Shown here: positions 48,901 through 59,287 of the stretch, one piece after another
Layout of the letters: each line of letters begins with the position of its first letter
How positions within the stretch are numbered: the stretch's first letter is position 1
Source of the DNA: Acanthopleura granulata
Taxonomy: Eukaryota; Mollusca; Polyplacophora; Chitonida; Chitonidae
Assembly (NCBI GenBank): GCA_016165875.1
Contig: JABBOT010000080.1
Location: forward strand, 49,775,159 to 49,839,158
Length of the DNA: 64,000 bases
Direction of reading: 5' to 3'
Position numbers and translations under genes: made by a program
The notes under the pieces: generated by a model
Told to the model about the DNA's origin: nothing
What the model saw: the letters and a program-made list of their open reading frames with translations, nothing else
Databases searched by the model: none

Positions 48901-51900
48901 TGGGATTTGCATTAGAAATGATGCCATCGCTCAGATACCCACGTCAGAGAGCCCTAGCGTGACAGAGTTGGTGACTAACAGCTAGCACCCCGAAAAAGCA
49001 GTCCACATACCTCTAGCTGGTCAAATTATCGTCGTCACACCTCCCATTCCCATCGCCACACATAATTTTGTAAAGGTAATCCAGTAAAGTTTCGTTTACC
49101 AGGAGAAAGCCTCCAAATTACCTTGTTGCCATTCGTTTTGAGACGTCGCGCGTCGTTTCTGTAGGTCATGTACTTGAACATCGTCACCAACAGCCGAACT
49201 CCAGGATTACACAATTCTCAGTTGACTTTCTTTCAGATAGTGCAAGACAACAATAATATAAATAAAACAACTTAAAGAACTTCAAAAGTGCATTACCAAA
49301 GTAATTCGAGAGACTTAAAAGAAAGAAAAAAAAAATGTTGAAAGAAATATTCCACACGTCTGCTCCTGGGCATATCACCAAAAATGTATTTACAAAACTC
49401 ACCCGTTGTGCCTTTGTACTCTGAGTGGAACCTTCCTTGGCTTGGGCAGTGCGTCAGAGCGATTGCACGAGCGGGGCTTGGTGTCATCTGTCTCTATATG
49501 GAACCCATCATACGGACTTAGTTTCAGTAAAAAGCATGAACTCCAAATTCTGCGCACAACACGCAGTTAGTAAGGTCATATTTATGAGACTATATGGGTA
49601 TGTAAATCACATCGATAGTACTTTTTTCGGAAGTTAAAAACCTCAATCAACAGCATTAATTATTCAGCTATTGGTGATATTCTCTGTTGTTGTTGTTTTT
49701 TTTTTAACATTTTCCGGTCAGCATAGTTCAAATTTATGTTTTTTCAGAAATCATCAGTTAGTAGCGGGATAAGGGTAGGCTACAATGATTCAGTTTTATT
49801 TCAAATGACGATTGAAAAGCGATAAAATTGTCGATTTAAAATACAGGGTGCCCCAGAAGTCGCGCACCATCTCGGTTCCCCCCCCCCCCAAAAAAAAAAC
49901 AAACAAAAAAAAAAACAAAGGACACCCCCCCCCGGCAAAAAACCGCGTTATTGATAATAATCATAACAATTGCTCAAATTGAGCACCCTCTGCAATAAAA
50001 CACGCATCAATTCTCTTCATCAACTCTCCTTCACACTCCTGAGGGTTTCAGGCATGATCTTTTGGCACTCAGCTGTTATTGCATCCTTCATATCATCAAT
50101 AGTGCATGGACGATGGTGGTGCCAAAAGATCACCTCTGAAACACTCAGGCGTGTACGCATGCGAAGTTACCATTGATTAGGGGATAACCTCACTAATGAG
50201 CAGTACCGGCTGTGAATACACACACCTCTGCATAATGTTTATTAGCTTGCTGCTAATATTTGTCTGACATGTATTCCGCTAATTCTCGTGCAGGCCTCTG
50301 CACGAGCAACATTGTGGTGTACTATCATGGGAGAAGTATATAAGCTTTGGTGCATCGAAATGCAAAAAAAATCCAACCATGGGACAAGAAAACCGTCCTT
50401 GTTTAAAACACCACATTTATTTTGCCTCCATGGTACCATACACCCAGCACGCTGTCTGCTTATAAACGAAACTGTACTGAATTACCCTTACAAAATTATG
50501 TGTGGCGGTGTTAAGGGGAGATGTTACGAGGAGGATCCGAACAGCTAGAGAGTTGTATGTGGAGTGCTTTTTTGGGGTGCCAACTGTTAGCACGTCTGTC
50601 ACAGTAGGACTCTCTGACGTGGGTATCTGAGCGATAGGGACATTTCTAATGCAAATCCCAACATCAGAGCAATATCTCGCAGTATATAAGTCCGCTATCG
50701 AAAAAGGAAAAAAAAAAAATTTTTTTTTCGTCGCAGAAACCAAAATTTTAGGCACATATGCGACTAGTCACCGCTCAGAACTGCCATTAGCCTTTGCATG
50801 GAGCCATAAAAGTAGATACGTTTTATTCACAAGGATTAGCAGACTAAAAAAGCTTATTGTTCGTCATGTTTGATTTTACGCGTCCCTTCGATGCTAACAA
50901 AAGCCTTCTCAAGTCTGAATCAACGCACTTGATCAAGATTTCCGTACAAGGGAGATAACTCGTAACGCTCTCCGAGATTTTTGAGATGTTCGAAAGGAAT
51001 TTATGTAAAATTTTGAATATTTCTTTGCAAAAACAACATAAAATAAATATAACCAGGTATTGTTTCTTTTTTTTATTATTCATTCGACCAACCGAATGGT
51101 CCAGTCTACTTCTATAAACCTCTGATTCGGTGTCTTGCCTACGTTGGCCAAGTGTGGTCATAGCTGTGATCTCTGCATGTATGCCTGTGAGAAGTGTTGG
51201 CCCCGGAAGAGGACTACACAACTGGAGATTTGTTCTCATCAGATTGCCGTCTGTAATATGGACTGAATTGTCAGTTCAATAGCCAATGTTTGCATACCCG
51301 TGTAATCATGCATGGGTTTAGCTGGTCAACTGCATTAGGTACATACGGTGTATCTGTGTAATTACTAATGGCCTTTATCGTCTGTTCATTAGCACAAGGT
51401 GGAGCCTTCAGAGGACATGATCAATGGAATTGACAATGATGTCAACATATGTTTGAAAGGTAGGCCACTGTGTACGAGCTGCAAAAGTAACTGGGGTGTG
51501 GTATGCCGTCTTACTGACAGAACTGGGGTGTGGTATGCCAGACACCGTCTTACTGACAGAACTGGGGTGTGGTATGCCAAACACCGTCTTACTGACAGAA
51601 CTGGGGTGTGGTATGCCAAACACATGCCAAACACCGTCTTACTGACAGAACTGGGGTGTGGTATGCCAGACACCGTCTTACTGACAGAACTGGGGTGTGG
51701 TATGCCAAACACCGTCTTACTGACAGAACTGGGGTGTGGTATGCCAAACACATGCCAAACACCGTCTTACTGACAGAACTGGGGTGTGGTATGCCAGACA
51801 CCGTCTTACTGACAGAACTGGGGTGTGGTGTGCCAAACACCGTCTTACTGACAGAACTGGGGTGTGGTATGCCAAACACCGTCTTACTGACAGAACTGGG

Positions 51901-54900
51901 GTGTGGTATGCCAAACACCGTCTTACTGACAGAACTGGGGTGTGGTATGCCAGACACCGTCTTACTCCCAAAACTGGGGTGTGGTATGCCAAACACCGTC
52001 TTACTGCCAGAACTGGGGTGTGGTATGCCAGACACCGTCTTACTGCCAGAACTGGGGTGTGGTATGCCAAACACCGTCTTACTGCCAGAACTGGGGTGTG
52101 GTATGCCAGACACCGTCTTACTGACAGAACCGGGGTGTGGTATGCCAGACACCGTCTTACTGACAGAACTGGGGTGTGGTATGCCAGACACCGTCTTACT
52201 GACAGAACTGGGGTGTGGTATGCCAGACACCGTCTTACTGACAGAACTGGGGTGTGGTATGCCAGACACCGTCTTACTGACAGAACTGGGGTGTGGTATG
52301 CCAAACACCGTCTTACTGACAGAACTGGGGTGTGGGATACCAAACACCGTCTTACTGACAGAACTGGGGTGTGGTATGCCAAACACCGTCTTACTGACAG
52401 AACTGGGGTGTGGTATGCCAAACACCGTCTTACTGACAGAACTGGGGTGTGGTATGCCAAACACCGTCTTACTGCCAAAACTGCACATATGACTCTTTCT
52501 TTTTCCTTTGGAGTGTGAATACATATAACGACAGGAAAGGATCCGTATGCATGTAGCCCAGGTTTCAGAACCTGGGAGTTCAATTTACCATGTACCTAAG
52601 ATTCTTGACTTGAAAACCTCATCGGCCATCCAAAGAATTTTATGATTGATATAGCCTTATAATGTGTGAAACTGACAGTTTACTCAAATGAAATCACTAC
52701 CGGTACCTTTCCAATTTCAGGCGAGCCTCCTGTTTTATTTGAGCTGAAGTGTGCAGATCATCTTATAGAGATTGGGGGTTCCCCCTGGCATTACCTGTAC
52801 TCTCCTCCTCATCAGGAAGGTATATTTCATGTGACACACCTGGAGACACACACACAGGTGAGATAAGGTGGGGTGTGCAGATCATGTGATAGCTAACTGT
52901 ATCACTCTGTACTCTCATCAGGAAGGTATATTTCATGTGACACACCTGGAGACACACACAAGTGAGATAAAGTGAGGTGTACAAATCGTGTGATCATCTG
53001 TTTCACCCTGTTACTAGCTATATACTGTTTTGATTTTTGTATACTTTTCTATTTTTGCAGATGTATTTTAATTTCATCAGGTTTACTCATACAGATGTAA
53101 AGTGGGTGTTTATGGTGATAACAGTCTTAATGGTTTTCCAAGGGACTGTTCCCTATGCTTTGGGTCTGTTTTCAGGCACAAAATGGCCTGTTAGAATTTG
53201 ATTCCTTTGGCATAGAGCCACACCGTGCAATATTCCATCCAGACGACTCAGGTCGCATTATACATATAGGAGACGATACTATGAGGTAAGGCACTAGGTT
53301 GGTCCTACACAGTTGTCAGTTCTCAGCATATTGTGAAATTGGACCCATTTTTATATACATATGTGACAAAAATATTATGTGTGTTATGTAAAAAAAAAAA
53401 AATTATTCCACTGAATCATCTCTTTTTGAACTGTGTTATGATTTTTTTTATTTTATTTTAAATTTTGTGTTGCTAATTATTTTTATATTGATTTTAATAT
53501 TGGAGTAACTGCTGATGGAACGTATTGTAGATGTATGAAGAAAGTTACTTTTTAGCAGAGTGCAATGCAGAAACGTTTTGAAGTAGTGTTGTTTGTTGTT
53601 GTTACAAATTCAGCGCTTGTTGATCAAGCTAACCTTTATGCCAAGTTTCCCATGTCTTCCCAAGTTTAGTCCCCACCTCACATATTTGAAGTTGTAGAAG
53701 TATTTTGTCATAACTTATTTTTCTCTGCAGGGTTTACCACATTGGCTGTTCTCTGAATGGTTCACCATTTGTAGAAGAATGCTTCACTATCACAGCTACA
53801 AGAGGTCAACCTAGTGCACTGGTAACTTGACTCTCAAAACTGTCCAAAGTTCCAGGGATATTTTTCAGATTACCTAACAAAAACTTGTTATCAAACACTG
53901 AATCACAGCTGTTCAACCAATAATTTTGATTACCTTTGTACCTGTAAATTTCCCAAAGTTTCTGGCTCAAACTGTTGTGTTGTGCTCATTTGGATTGTTA
54001 CGAAATTTATCTCATTTGTTGGCTTTGTAGTAAATATGCAGAGAGCTGATCAGCTTGTGTGAAACTGCCTTCTGTGCTGTTAAAATATGTGCTGTTAAAA
54101 ATTTGGGGATTGTGGGTATACATGAGAATTTGTATTTTATATTTCGTTCGACTTTATTTTTGGTACTTGCACATGTGTATGTAATGTTTGTTTCTAAACT
54201 GTTCAACTGCTGTTTAAAGTTTAATTGCTTGTTTCCACTCGTCAGCCTTCGTTTCCAGAAGTCACGAAGTCAGGTCGTAGGGTGAAGAAGAGAGTTCAGC
54301 ATGGTTACACCGAATCAGACACTATGGTAACAACCTATGTTCACATGCCGGCAGTGTCTGCCGCATTTTGGACAAACACTCACTCTATAAAAATAATCTG
54401 CCATCCTAACAACTCATGTTCATGAGCCCTCGGTATCTGTTGCCAAGTTTTGGTCAGATACTCGCGCTGCAAAAATTATCTGCAAAGGTTTATTCATCCT
54501 TAAGGGATAAAAAAAACAAAAAAAACCTTATTTACAAATACTTTTTCACACCCTTTCATATGAAGTTGGCATCATTTTTATATGTTCTCTTTGATTATTC
54601 ATTTTCTGCAAGTTATGTTCTTTTAACCAACCTTCAGATTTTTTAATTATGTAAATTTCTTAAAAACTAAAGTGACCTTTGAAAGCTTTTCTTTAACACT
54701 GACTGCTGTTTATTTAATAGAGCATTATCTCATCAGACATAAAGCAGCTCCACCTTTAAATATTTTAAAGTATTTTTTTTTTTTTTTGGTAATATAACAA
54801 TGTGTTTTTTTGACTGAATACCAAACAGAGTATGTTGACCTACTTGACATTGTGTTTGTGTTCTTGCAGCACATAGAAGATGTGGATTATGAGGCTGAGT

Positions 54901-55968
54901 TAGACTTGTTATGTGTTACCTCAGTCCAGCATGGAGAGGCCCTGAAGAGACCTCAAGTGTACACAGGCTTCTATCACAACTGGACAGGTCAGCTCATCAA
55001 AGAAACAGTGCTGGAACAACCCTGGGAGTCGGTGAGTGTTTCCCTTGTCCTGCCACAGCAAGGATACAGGGTGGGAGGGAGTTACCTTGTCTTACAAGAA
55101 CTGGCAGGAGGCAATACAGGTATGGCTGTTCACCTCACGTGGAATCAGTTAGAGAGTACTCACAATCTAGTAACTGATGAGCTGTCCCATATTTGACATG
55201 CAGATTGTTGCCCGCAGAGTGAGTTCAATGTGTGTAATATATTGGTGGACGTGGCTGAGGGGGTTAGTGTGCCAGTGCGATTTAATGGCCCAGGTGACTG
55301 ACCAGGGCCATTTGTCGCTGTGAGTTCAAGTCCAGCTCATGCTGGCTTCTTCTCCGGCCATACATGGGAAGGTCTGCCAACTACCTGTGGATGGTCATGG
55401 GTTTCCCCACGGGCTCTGCCTGGTTTCCTCCCACCATAATGCTGGCAGCCGTCATATAAGTGAAATATTCTCTAGTTCGGCATAAAATAACAATCAAATA
55501 AATAAATATATTGGTGGATGACAAGTTATATCCAATGATTTTCATGTAAGATGACATCAGTCGCCAGTGGTACAGTATACATATCTGTCACATGTGGGGA
55601 GCTTTGTCTTGGCAGGTCGGTAGTTTACACTGTCCATCATGTTTCCTACATTGTTGAAGCTGTTCATGAAAGTCATAGTGTAAGTGAAAACTTTGTCTGT
55701 GTTTCTGTCCCTCCACTGATGTGCCCACACTTGTATAATTCTGTCGTTCCACTTTCATTTTCAGTTTTACGAGCACCGTGTTGTGGTTGACCTGGACACC
55801 ATAGTGCAGATAATCAAGCCAAGTCTGGGGCTGTTTCGATGCCTGGTGTACAGACTGGTCAGGGAGGAGCCTGACACGGGGCCAGCAGAGACACACAGTG
55901 TGCACAGTGGAAACACCAGTCAGCCTTCATCACACAGGCTTACACTAAACACCAGTCAGCTTTCATGA
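36947..55968 (+). CDS. DCAF17: DCAF17 orthologue, CUL4-DDB1 ligase substrate receptor (15 exons, about 520 aa)
   Basis: DCAF17 is a DDB1-CUL4-associated factor (C2orf37 in human), thought to present substrates to a nuclear/nucleolar CRL4 ubiquitin ligase; loss in humans causes Woodhouse-Sakati syndrome. Exons: 36947-37078, 37586-37647, 41019-41060, 41483-41579, 43366-43493, 44115-44166, 45683-45772, 46603-46710, 51393-51459, 52721-52857, 53176-53285, 53731-53821, 54246-54326, 54870-55031, 55765-55968. All junctions are GT-AG and the phases agree throughout, giving 521 codons with stop (human: 520 aa). Conserved blocks include GRIYFNNF, YEKIEDAL, LSWETEGHSLAVKS, RDASLSQGLLIIMHATGLVK, EIGGSPWHYLYSP, FHPDDSGRIIHIG, SGRRVKKR and DVDYEAELDLL. 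A small exon may be missing between exons 8 and 9, where the protein looks about 15 residues short. The last residues (from about HSGNTSQPS) are encoded by the start of a 36-bp array and differ from the vertebrate C-terminus. Several splice sites lie in tandem repeats, listed separately. Confidence 0.93.
37190..37520 (+). repeat. SINE family B, full length, in DCAF17 intron 1
   Basis: The tRNA-like head has an A-box (tagcgcagttggtagagcg) and a B-box (ggttcaaacc). The body has gctgcctcgctaggcgctca, ggtcggcctggtgtcag and tcggtgaggcagcacc. The 3' end (ttcgtataagtgaaatattc, ttgagtagagcgttaaac) matches the tail of SINE A rather than that of the SINE B copy at 2930. Confidence 0.88.
37521..39239. 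other. DCAF17 introns 1-2, otherwise nothing recognised
   Basis: Apart from DCAF17 exon 2 at 37586-37647 this is AT-rich intronic sequence without a recognisable element. Confidence 0.5.
39240..39515 (-). repeat. SINE family A, full length, in DCAF17 intron 2
   Basis: Minus-oriented copy with tail (tatttgattggtgttttacg), body (ggccagcacattggtggg, ggccggagaggaagccagca) and head (ctaatcgactgagccacgg). Confidence 0.88.
39516..41018. other. DCAF17 intron 2 remainder
   Basis: No repeat or coding signal recognised. A 124-residue minus-strand open frame at 40113-40487 has no family resemblance that I recognise. Confidence 0.4.
41735..41862 (+). repeat. SINE family A, 3' half, in DCAF17 intron 4
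   Basis: ggatctgcctggttttctcc, accatgacgctggccgctgt, then a diverged tail ending gcaccaatcaaagaaataaa. Confidence 0.75.
43695..43850 (+). repeat. SINE family A, 3' half, in DCAF17 intron 5
   Basis: ctgccagcaacctgggga, gggtttcccccaggctctgc, then gtataagtgaaatattcttg and aaaacaccaatcaaataaat. The head is missing. Confidence 0.82.
44152..44337 (+). repeat. 37-bp tandem array containing the DCAF17 exon 6 5' splice site
   Basis: The end of exon 6 and its donor (aagtctgtacat|gtaagtctga) form the first of about five 37-bp units (gtctgtagatgtaagtctga followed by tttagtgtgagtaaaaa). Each of the next three units carries an equally good donor, gat|gtaagt. Use of a downstream donor would add 37 nt and bring TAG into frame, so these are decoys or products of exon-junction duplication and do not extend the coding sequence usefully. 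Confidence 0.88.
44340..45365. repeat. about 43-bp minisatellite in DCAF17 intron 6, split by a SINE
   Basis: Diverged copies of a unit like gtaacaactatgtattacaa followed by ggttgtacatgtagatgatc. They occur on both sides of the SINE at 44562-44825, so the array predates that insertion. Confidence 0.85.
44562..44825 (-). repeat. SINE family A inserted in minisatellite
   Basis: Minus-oriented: tttatttgattagtgtttta, ggccagcattatagttggag, gctggagaggaagccagcat. It ends in a degraded head (cccatgagccatggaggc). Confidence 0.85.
45753..46390 (+). repeat. 33-bp tandem array containing the DCAF17 exon 7 5' splice site
   Basis: The last codons of exon 7 (ATGATGGAGGTGGCTAAGTCT) and the donor gtaagt are the first unit of about 19 copies of a 33-bp repeat (gatggaggtggctaagtctg followed by taagtacctgtat). 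Most units keep a donor of the form tct|gtaagt or tct|gtaaat. The frame of exon 7 stays open through about 14 units, to 46228, where a frameshift occurs. Each unit encodes 11 residues, such as VSICMMEVAKS. Longer blocks recur too: the stretch with cagtttgatgggggtggg, starting near 45778, is repeated near 46078. Confidence 0.93.
47288..47645 (-). repeat. strongly diverged SINE-like copy in DCAF17 intron 8
   Basis: tttgattgttgcttaatgcc and atagtgaagaattgttttcg correspond to the SINE A tail, followed by a poorly matching body. Classification is tentative. Confidence 0.4.
48884..49105 (+). repeat. left arm of a long inverted repeat in DCAF17 intron 8
   Basis: This segment (with atttgcattagaaatgatg, ccacacataattttgtaaa) is the diverged reverse complement of 50461-50684. 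The arms are about 220 bp and lie about 1.35 kb apart. They may be the terminal inverted repeats of an old DNA transposon. Confidence 0.75.
49847..50180 (-). pseudogene. mariner/Tc1-superfamily transposase C-terminal fragment
   Basis: On the minus strand the translation has AITAECQKIMPETLRSV and, after a stop, KRIDACFIAEGAQFE. It resembles the C-terminal end of mariner-type transposases (helix plus R-I-xACI-x-EGGHFE). A candidate terminal repeat, tacagggtgccccagaagt, starts near 49843, followed by poly-C/poly-A tracts. It lies between the arms of the long inverted repeat, so it could be the remains of that element or a separate insertion. Confidence 0.6.
50461..50684 (-). repeat. right arm of the long inverted repeat in DCAF17 intron 8
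   Basis: Partner of 48884-49105. Shared reverse-complement strings include acaaaattatgtgtgg and tctaatgcaaatcccaac. Confidence 0.75.
51489..52488 (+). repeat. 39-bp minisatellite in DCAF17 intron 9, about 25 copies
   Basis: Units of 39 bp: accgtcttactgacagaact followed by ggggtgtggtatgccaaac or ...cagac. Two units carry an 11-bp extension (acatgccaaac). A block near 51960-52110 has the variant actgccag. The array starts 29 bp after the exon 9 donor. Because 39 is a multiple of three and the unit lacks stops in most frames, long open frames appear on both strands; these are artefacts of periodicity. Confidence 0.95.
52797..52990 (+). repeat. 106-bp duplication across the DCAF17 exon 10 5' splice site
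   Basis: The last 60 or so bases of exon 10 plus the first 40 or so of the intron (ggaaggtatatttcatgtga, cacacctggagacacacaca, gtgagataa) recur 106 bp downstream at about 52909-52990. In the second copy the donor is altered from cag|gtgagat to caa|gtgagat. It keeps a catcag|gaagg that could act as an acceptor, so the copy resembles a pseudo-exon. Confidence 0.88.
54330..54485 (+). repeat. two-copy diverged duplication directly after the exon 13 donor
   Basis: acaacctatgttcacatgcc...aaataatctgc and acaactcatgttcatgagcc...aaattatctgc are related copies with a period of about 80 bp. The first begins three bases into the intron. Confidence 0.6.
55240..55512 (+). repeat. SINE family A, near full length, in the last DCAF17 intron
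   Basis: Degraded head (ggctgagggggttagtgtgc), B-box (gtgagttcaagtccagctca), body (gctggcttcttctccggcca, tttcctcccaccataatgct) and tail (tataagtgaaatattctcta, aacaatcaaataaataaata). Confidence 0.87.
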
Positions 55969-56408
55969 TGCAGACTTACACTAAGCACCAGTCAGCTTTC
56001 ATGATGCATACTTACACTAAGCACCAGTCAGCTTTCATGATACAGGTTTAAACTAAACACCAGGCAGCTTTCATGACACAGGCTTACACTAAACATCAGT
56101 CAGCTTTCATGATGCAGGCTTACACTAAGCACCAGTCAGCTTTCATGATACAGGTTTAAACTAAACACCAGGCAGCTTTCATGACACAGGCTTACACTAA
56201 ACATCAGTCAGCTTTCATGATGCAGGCTTACACTAAACACCAGTCAGCTTTCATGATGCAGGCTTACACTAAGCACCAGTCAGCTTTCATGACACAGGCT
56301 TTCACTAAGCACCAGTCAGCCTTCATGACACAGATTTACAATAAACACCAGACAGCCTTCATGACAGGTTTACACTAAACACCAGACAGCCTGACACAGG
56401 CTTACACA
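55914..56408 (+). repeat. 36-bp array spanning the DCAF17 C-terminus, stop codon and 3' UTR
   Basis: About 14 copies of a 36-bp unit (caccagtcagctttcatgat followed by gcaggcttacactaag). The first one and a half copies lie in the DCAF17 reading frame and encode NTSQPSSHRLTLNTSQLS. The stop is the TGA of tttcaTGA in the second copy. Copies 4-6 and 7-9 repeat as a 108-bp higher-order unit. Confidence 0.92.
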
Positions 56409-57906
56409 TAGACTGTGAAGTTATTTGATGGGCCTTTTAAAGTGAAAGGTATACTGTAGTGAAACAGTGCAAAAGAACCATATGTTTGTACAGGTGATGG
56501 GTGGGATATTCCTCTTTGCTCAGTGCTGGATTTCCAGATGCGACGAACCAAGATCAAAATACAGGGTGTTAACTCAAATATGACGTCAGCCGATACTGCC
56601 TGTGAAAAGATGACCTGACATTTCTGACGACAGAGACCGAGGCTTAGCCAGACACCTACTGACAGATGGCTAAGGTGAATGCTTAGTGGATATGAGCATA
56701 AAATTCTGAACCAGACACTGAACCCAGTGTCACCACTGTGCCTTGCTTCAGATGCCATGTGGTTTTTATGGACATCTTATGTAATTTTTGTACAAATGTG
56801 TAAGTACTTTTAATGGTTGAATCTCTGAAGTGCTCATGTACAAAATCACACAGTTTGAGTGAAGGAACCTAAAAATATTCATTGTGCAATGTTGAGTCAG
56901 ACAATTTTCTTGGAAAGGTGATCGAAAACGCAGTTCCATTTGTGGCTATATACATCTATACAAGGATGTTAGCGTTGGGTAACATCATGCGTTCTTGTGC
57001 GACATGGGGTTCCTGGCAAACTTGAAAATGCCCAAAATATTTTGTGTACATATGATCCTCTCAAGAGTTACAGGAAATATTTTAATACCCTGCAAATTTG
57101 TATAGATTTGTATAGACTCTGCAGATCTTTTAAACCTGCGTAGGATTTGAACTAGAATTCAGGAGCCACGAAGTCAAAATCAGTTGTTTTGGTCATCTGT
57201 AGAGCATTGTGAATACACATTGAATGTGACAAATTTGGCAATTGCTTCAAGGACTGGAATCAGCTAGTGTTGCCTCCAGCCTGTACTGCATGTTGCCTCC
57301 AGCCTGTACTGCATGGCAGTGTACATATATTCTTAATGTCTACCTGAGCTGAAGCCTGTAGACAGACCATTTCTGAGTATGGGCCTCCCATGACTTGCTC
57401 ATTCGCATTTTTTCCTACATTTTATACACATTTACCATATTCATCTGATTTTTACGTCTCCTGAGTATAACTCATTGCCATGGTCCTTAACCTAGTGTTT
57501 ATATATATATGGTGGGTCAGCCCTGTCGTAGTTTGATAATGACATGTAGTTATTCATTCTGATATTTATACCAAACCAGAAATTTGACTGAAAACACTTC
57601 CAGTTTTGATAGGGACCTACTTCACCTCATTTTGAACCAACATGCCAGATTTGATCTCTTTATCTGAAACTTATACTGCAATCATACTGTAAGTACTTAT
57701 ACTGCAATCATACTGTAAGTACTTCGTCAAGTGGATATAATTAAGCAACACACAACAGTGGTAATTTAATTTATATTCTTATTACATATACATACATGTA
57801 AATGAATAGTTAAAGTTATTTATTATGCAAAACTGCAAACCAGACAGGGAGAGACATGTTTTGATAACAAAAACTTTCTTCTTATGCTCAAGGCAATTGT
57901 AATAAA
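56409..57906 (+). other. probable DCAF17 3' UTR with AATAAA at 57901-57906
   Basis: Non-coding sequence downstream of the array. AATAAA at 57901-57906 is a plausible polyadenylation signal. Small tandem duplications occur at about 57269-57314 (tgttgcctccagcctgtact, two copies) and 57665-57722 (acttatactgcaatcatact, two copies). Confidence 0.45.
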
Positions 57907-59287
57907 GATGTCTATATGTTTCATTGATGTCTGTTCTTCTTCAAAATAATTTTAACACTTTTTCATTGAAAAAAAAAACATCCTTCGTTAGAAAAAGTGA
58001 AGGAAGGGTAATGAAATTTCAAATCTCAAATATTACATGAACATCATTAAATACAAAACTATCACAGACAAGTATATGTCACACACATACTGATAAAATT
58101 ATTTCCTCAATTTACTTTGTAGATTCACAGCTTCATGACCTCAACAATGATATGTTCCCCTCGTGTTGTGCTGTGCATGTGTGCTTAACCTGAGCTTAAT
58201 ACATGTGCTACTTCTTCAGACCCAACCTCAAACTTCACCTTCGCACCGATTCAAATACTAAGACGTGAATGCTGCAACTTGCAGTAATGAATATGCACAC
58301 AGAGCATCAACGATGGTGCATACCCCTCAAATTATTGTGCTATACATGTATACACAACCTCAACTCATTATCTGCAGTAAAGGTACCTTAGCATTGCATT
58401 TAGCTGTTACTAGATGGCAACATCAACGCTTCTGCATGAGAGGTGCACCATTTGTGCTGCGTAACACGACCTGTAATGCCAGTCTTATGACAGGCGAGTG
58501 AAGACTACACTGTAGACGCACCAAGAAAATCTACGAGTGTCTCCCAAACCTCCTGATCACTGATAAGCCTGTGGGAGGAGAGCTATTCTGGTCTGCACTC
58601 AGCTGGGTGCACATCACCCAATATTATATATTGTCACAATAACTTTGTAAGCTTGTACTATAACAATGTTGAGCTTTCAGGTGTGTCATACAGTGCAGAC
58701 AGTACAGAGTATGTTAAGGTAATCCACCTGCAACAGATTTATACATTTCCGAACATCACACATATCTAACACTATGTCAATACATTAAAGGGAAAGACCT
58801 CACAAAAATGAACCATTAAAGAGACTATTAAAAACTTAGATTTTTTTTCACCAGACTGAAAGCATTGAAATATTTTGATTGCATGGGGGTTTTATGGACC
58901 ATATTGATCATGTGGTTCACCAGTAACATCACACAACTCTGTGTACACCTTTATTTTCAGCTCTGAATAAAGGTCTTGTAAAGAGTATTCCTGTAATGTT
59001 TGCCTTTTGTTTGAAAACAAAATATGACATTAAAGTTCTGCTTTAGGGCCATAGAAAAGTCAGCGTGACATCACTGGTGAGCACATTATCAATATAGTCC
59101 AAAAAACCCACCATACCATCAAAACATTTGACTATGTTTATTATGAAGAAAAACAATGAGCACATGTACTCTTGCACTGCCTTAAGGTGGTTGCTGCACT
59201 TGGTAATCACCCGTACTATCTGACAGGTGTGCCATTCCTCAGTTGTGCACATGGTGGTAATGGTCCTGTTTCATCATCTCATCAGTA
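57907..59287. other. convergent intergenic region or 3' UTR of the JmjC-like gene
   Basis: No coding signal on either strand. TTTATT at about 57817 would serve as a minus-strand AATAAA, so transcripts of the two convergent genes could overlap here. Confidence 0.35.

Noticed and set aside
51589..52583. Long open frames (up to about 311 residues) on both strands made of FGIPHPSSVSKTV-like or CGMPNTVLLTELG-like repeats
   Set aside because: They result from a 39-bp tandem repeat (period divisible by three) lying inside a DCAF17 intron. Equivalent frames exist on both strands, so they are not evidence of a protein.
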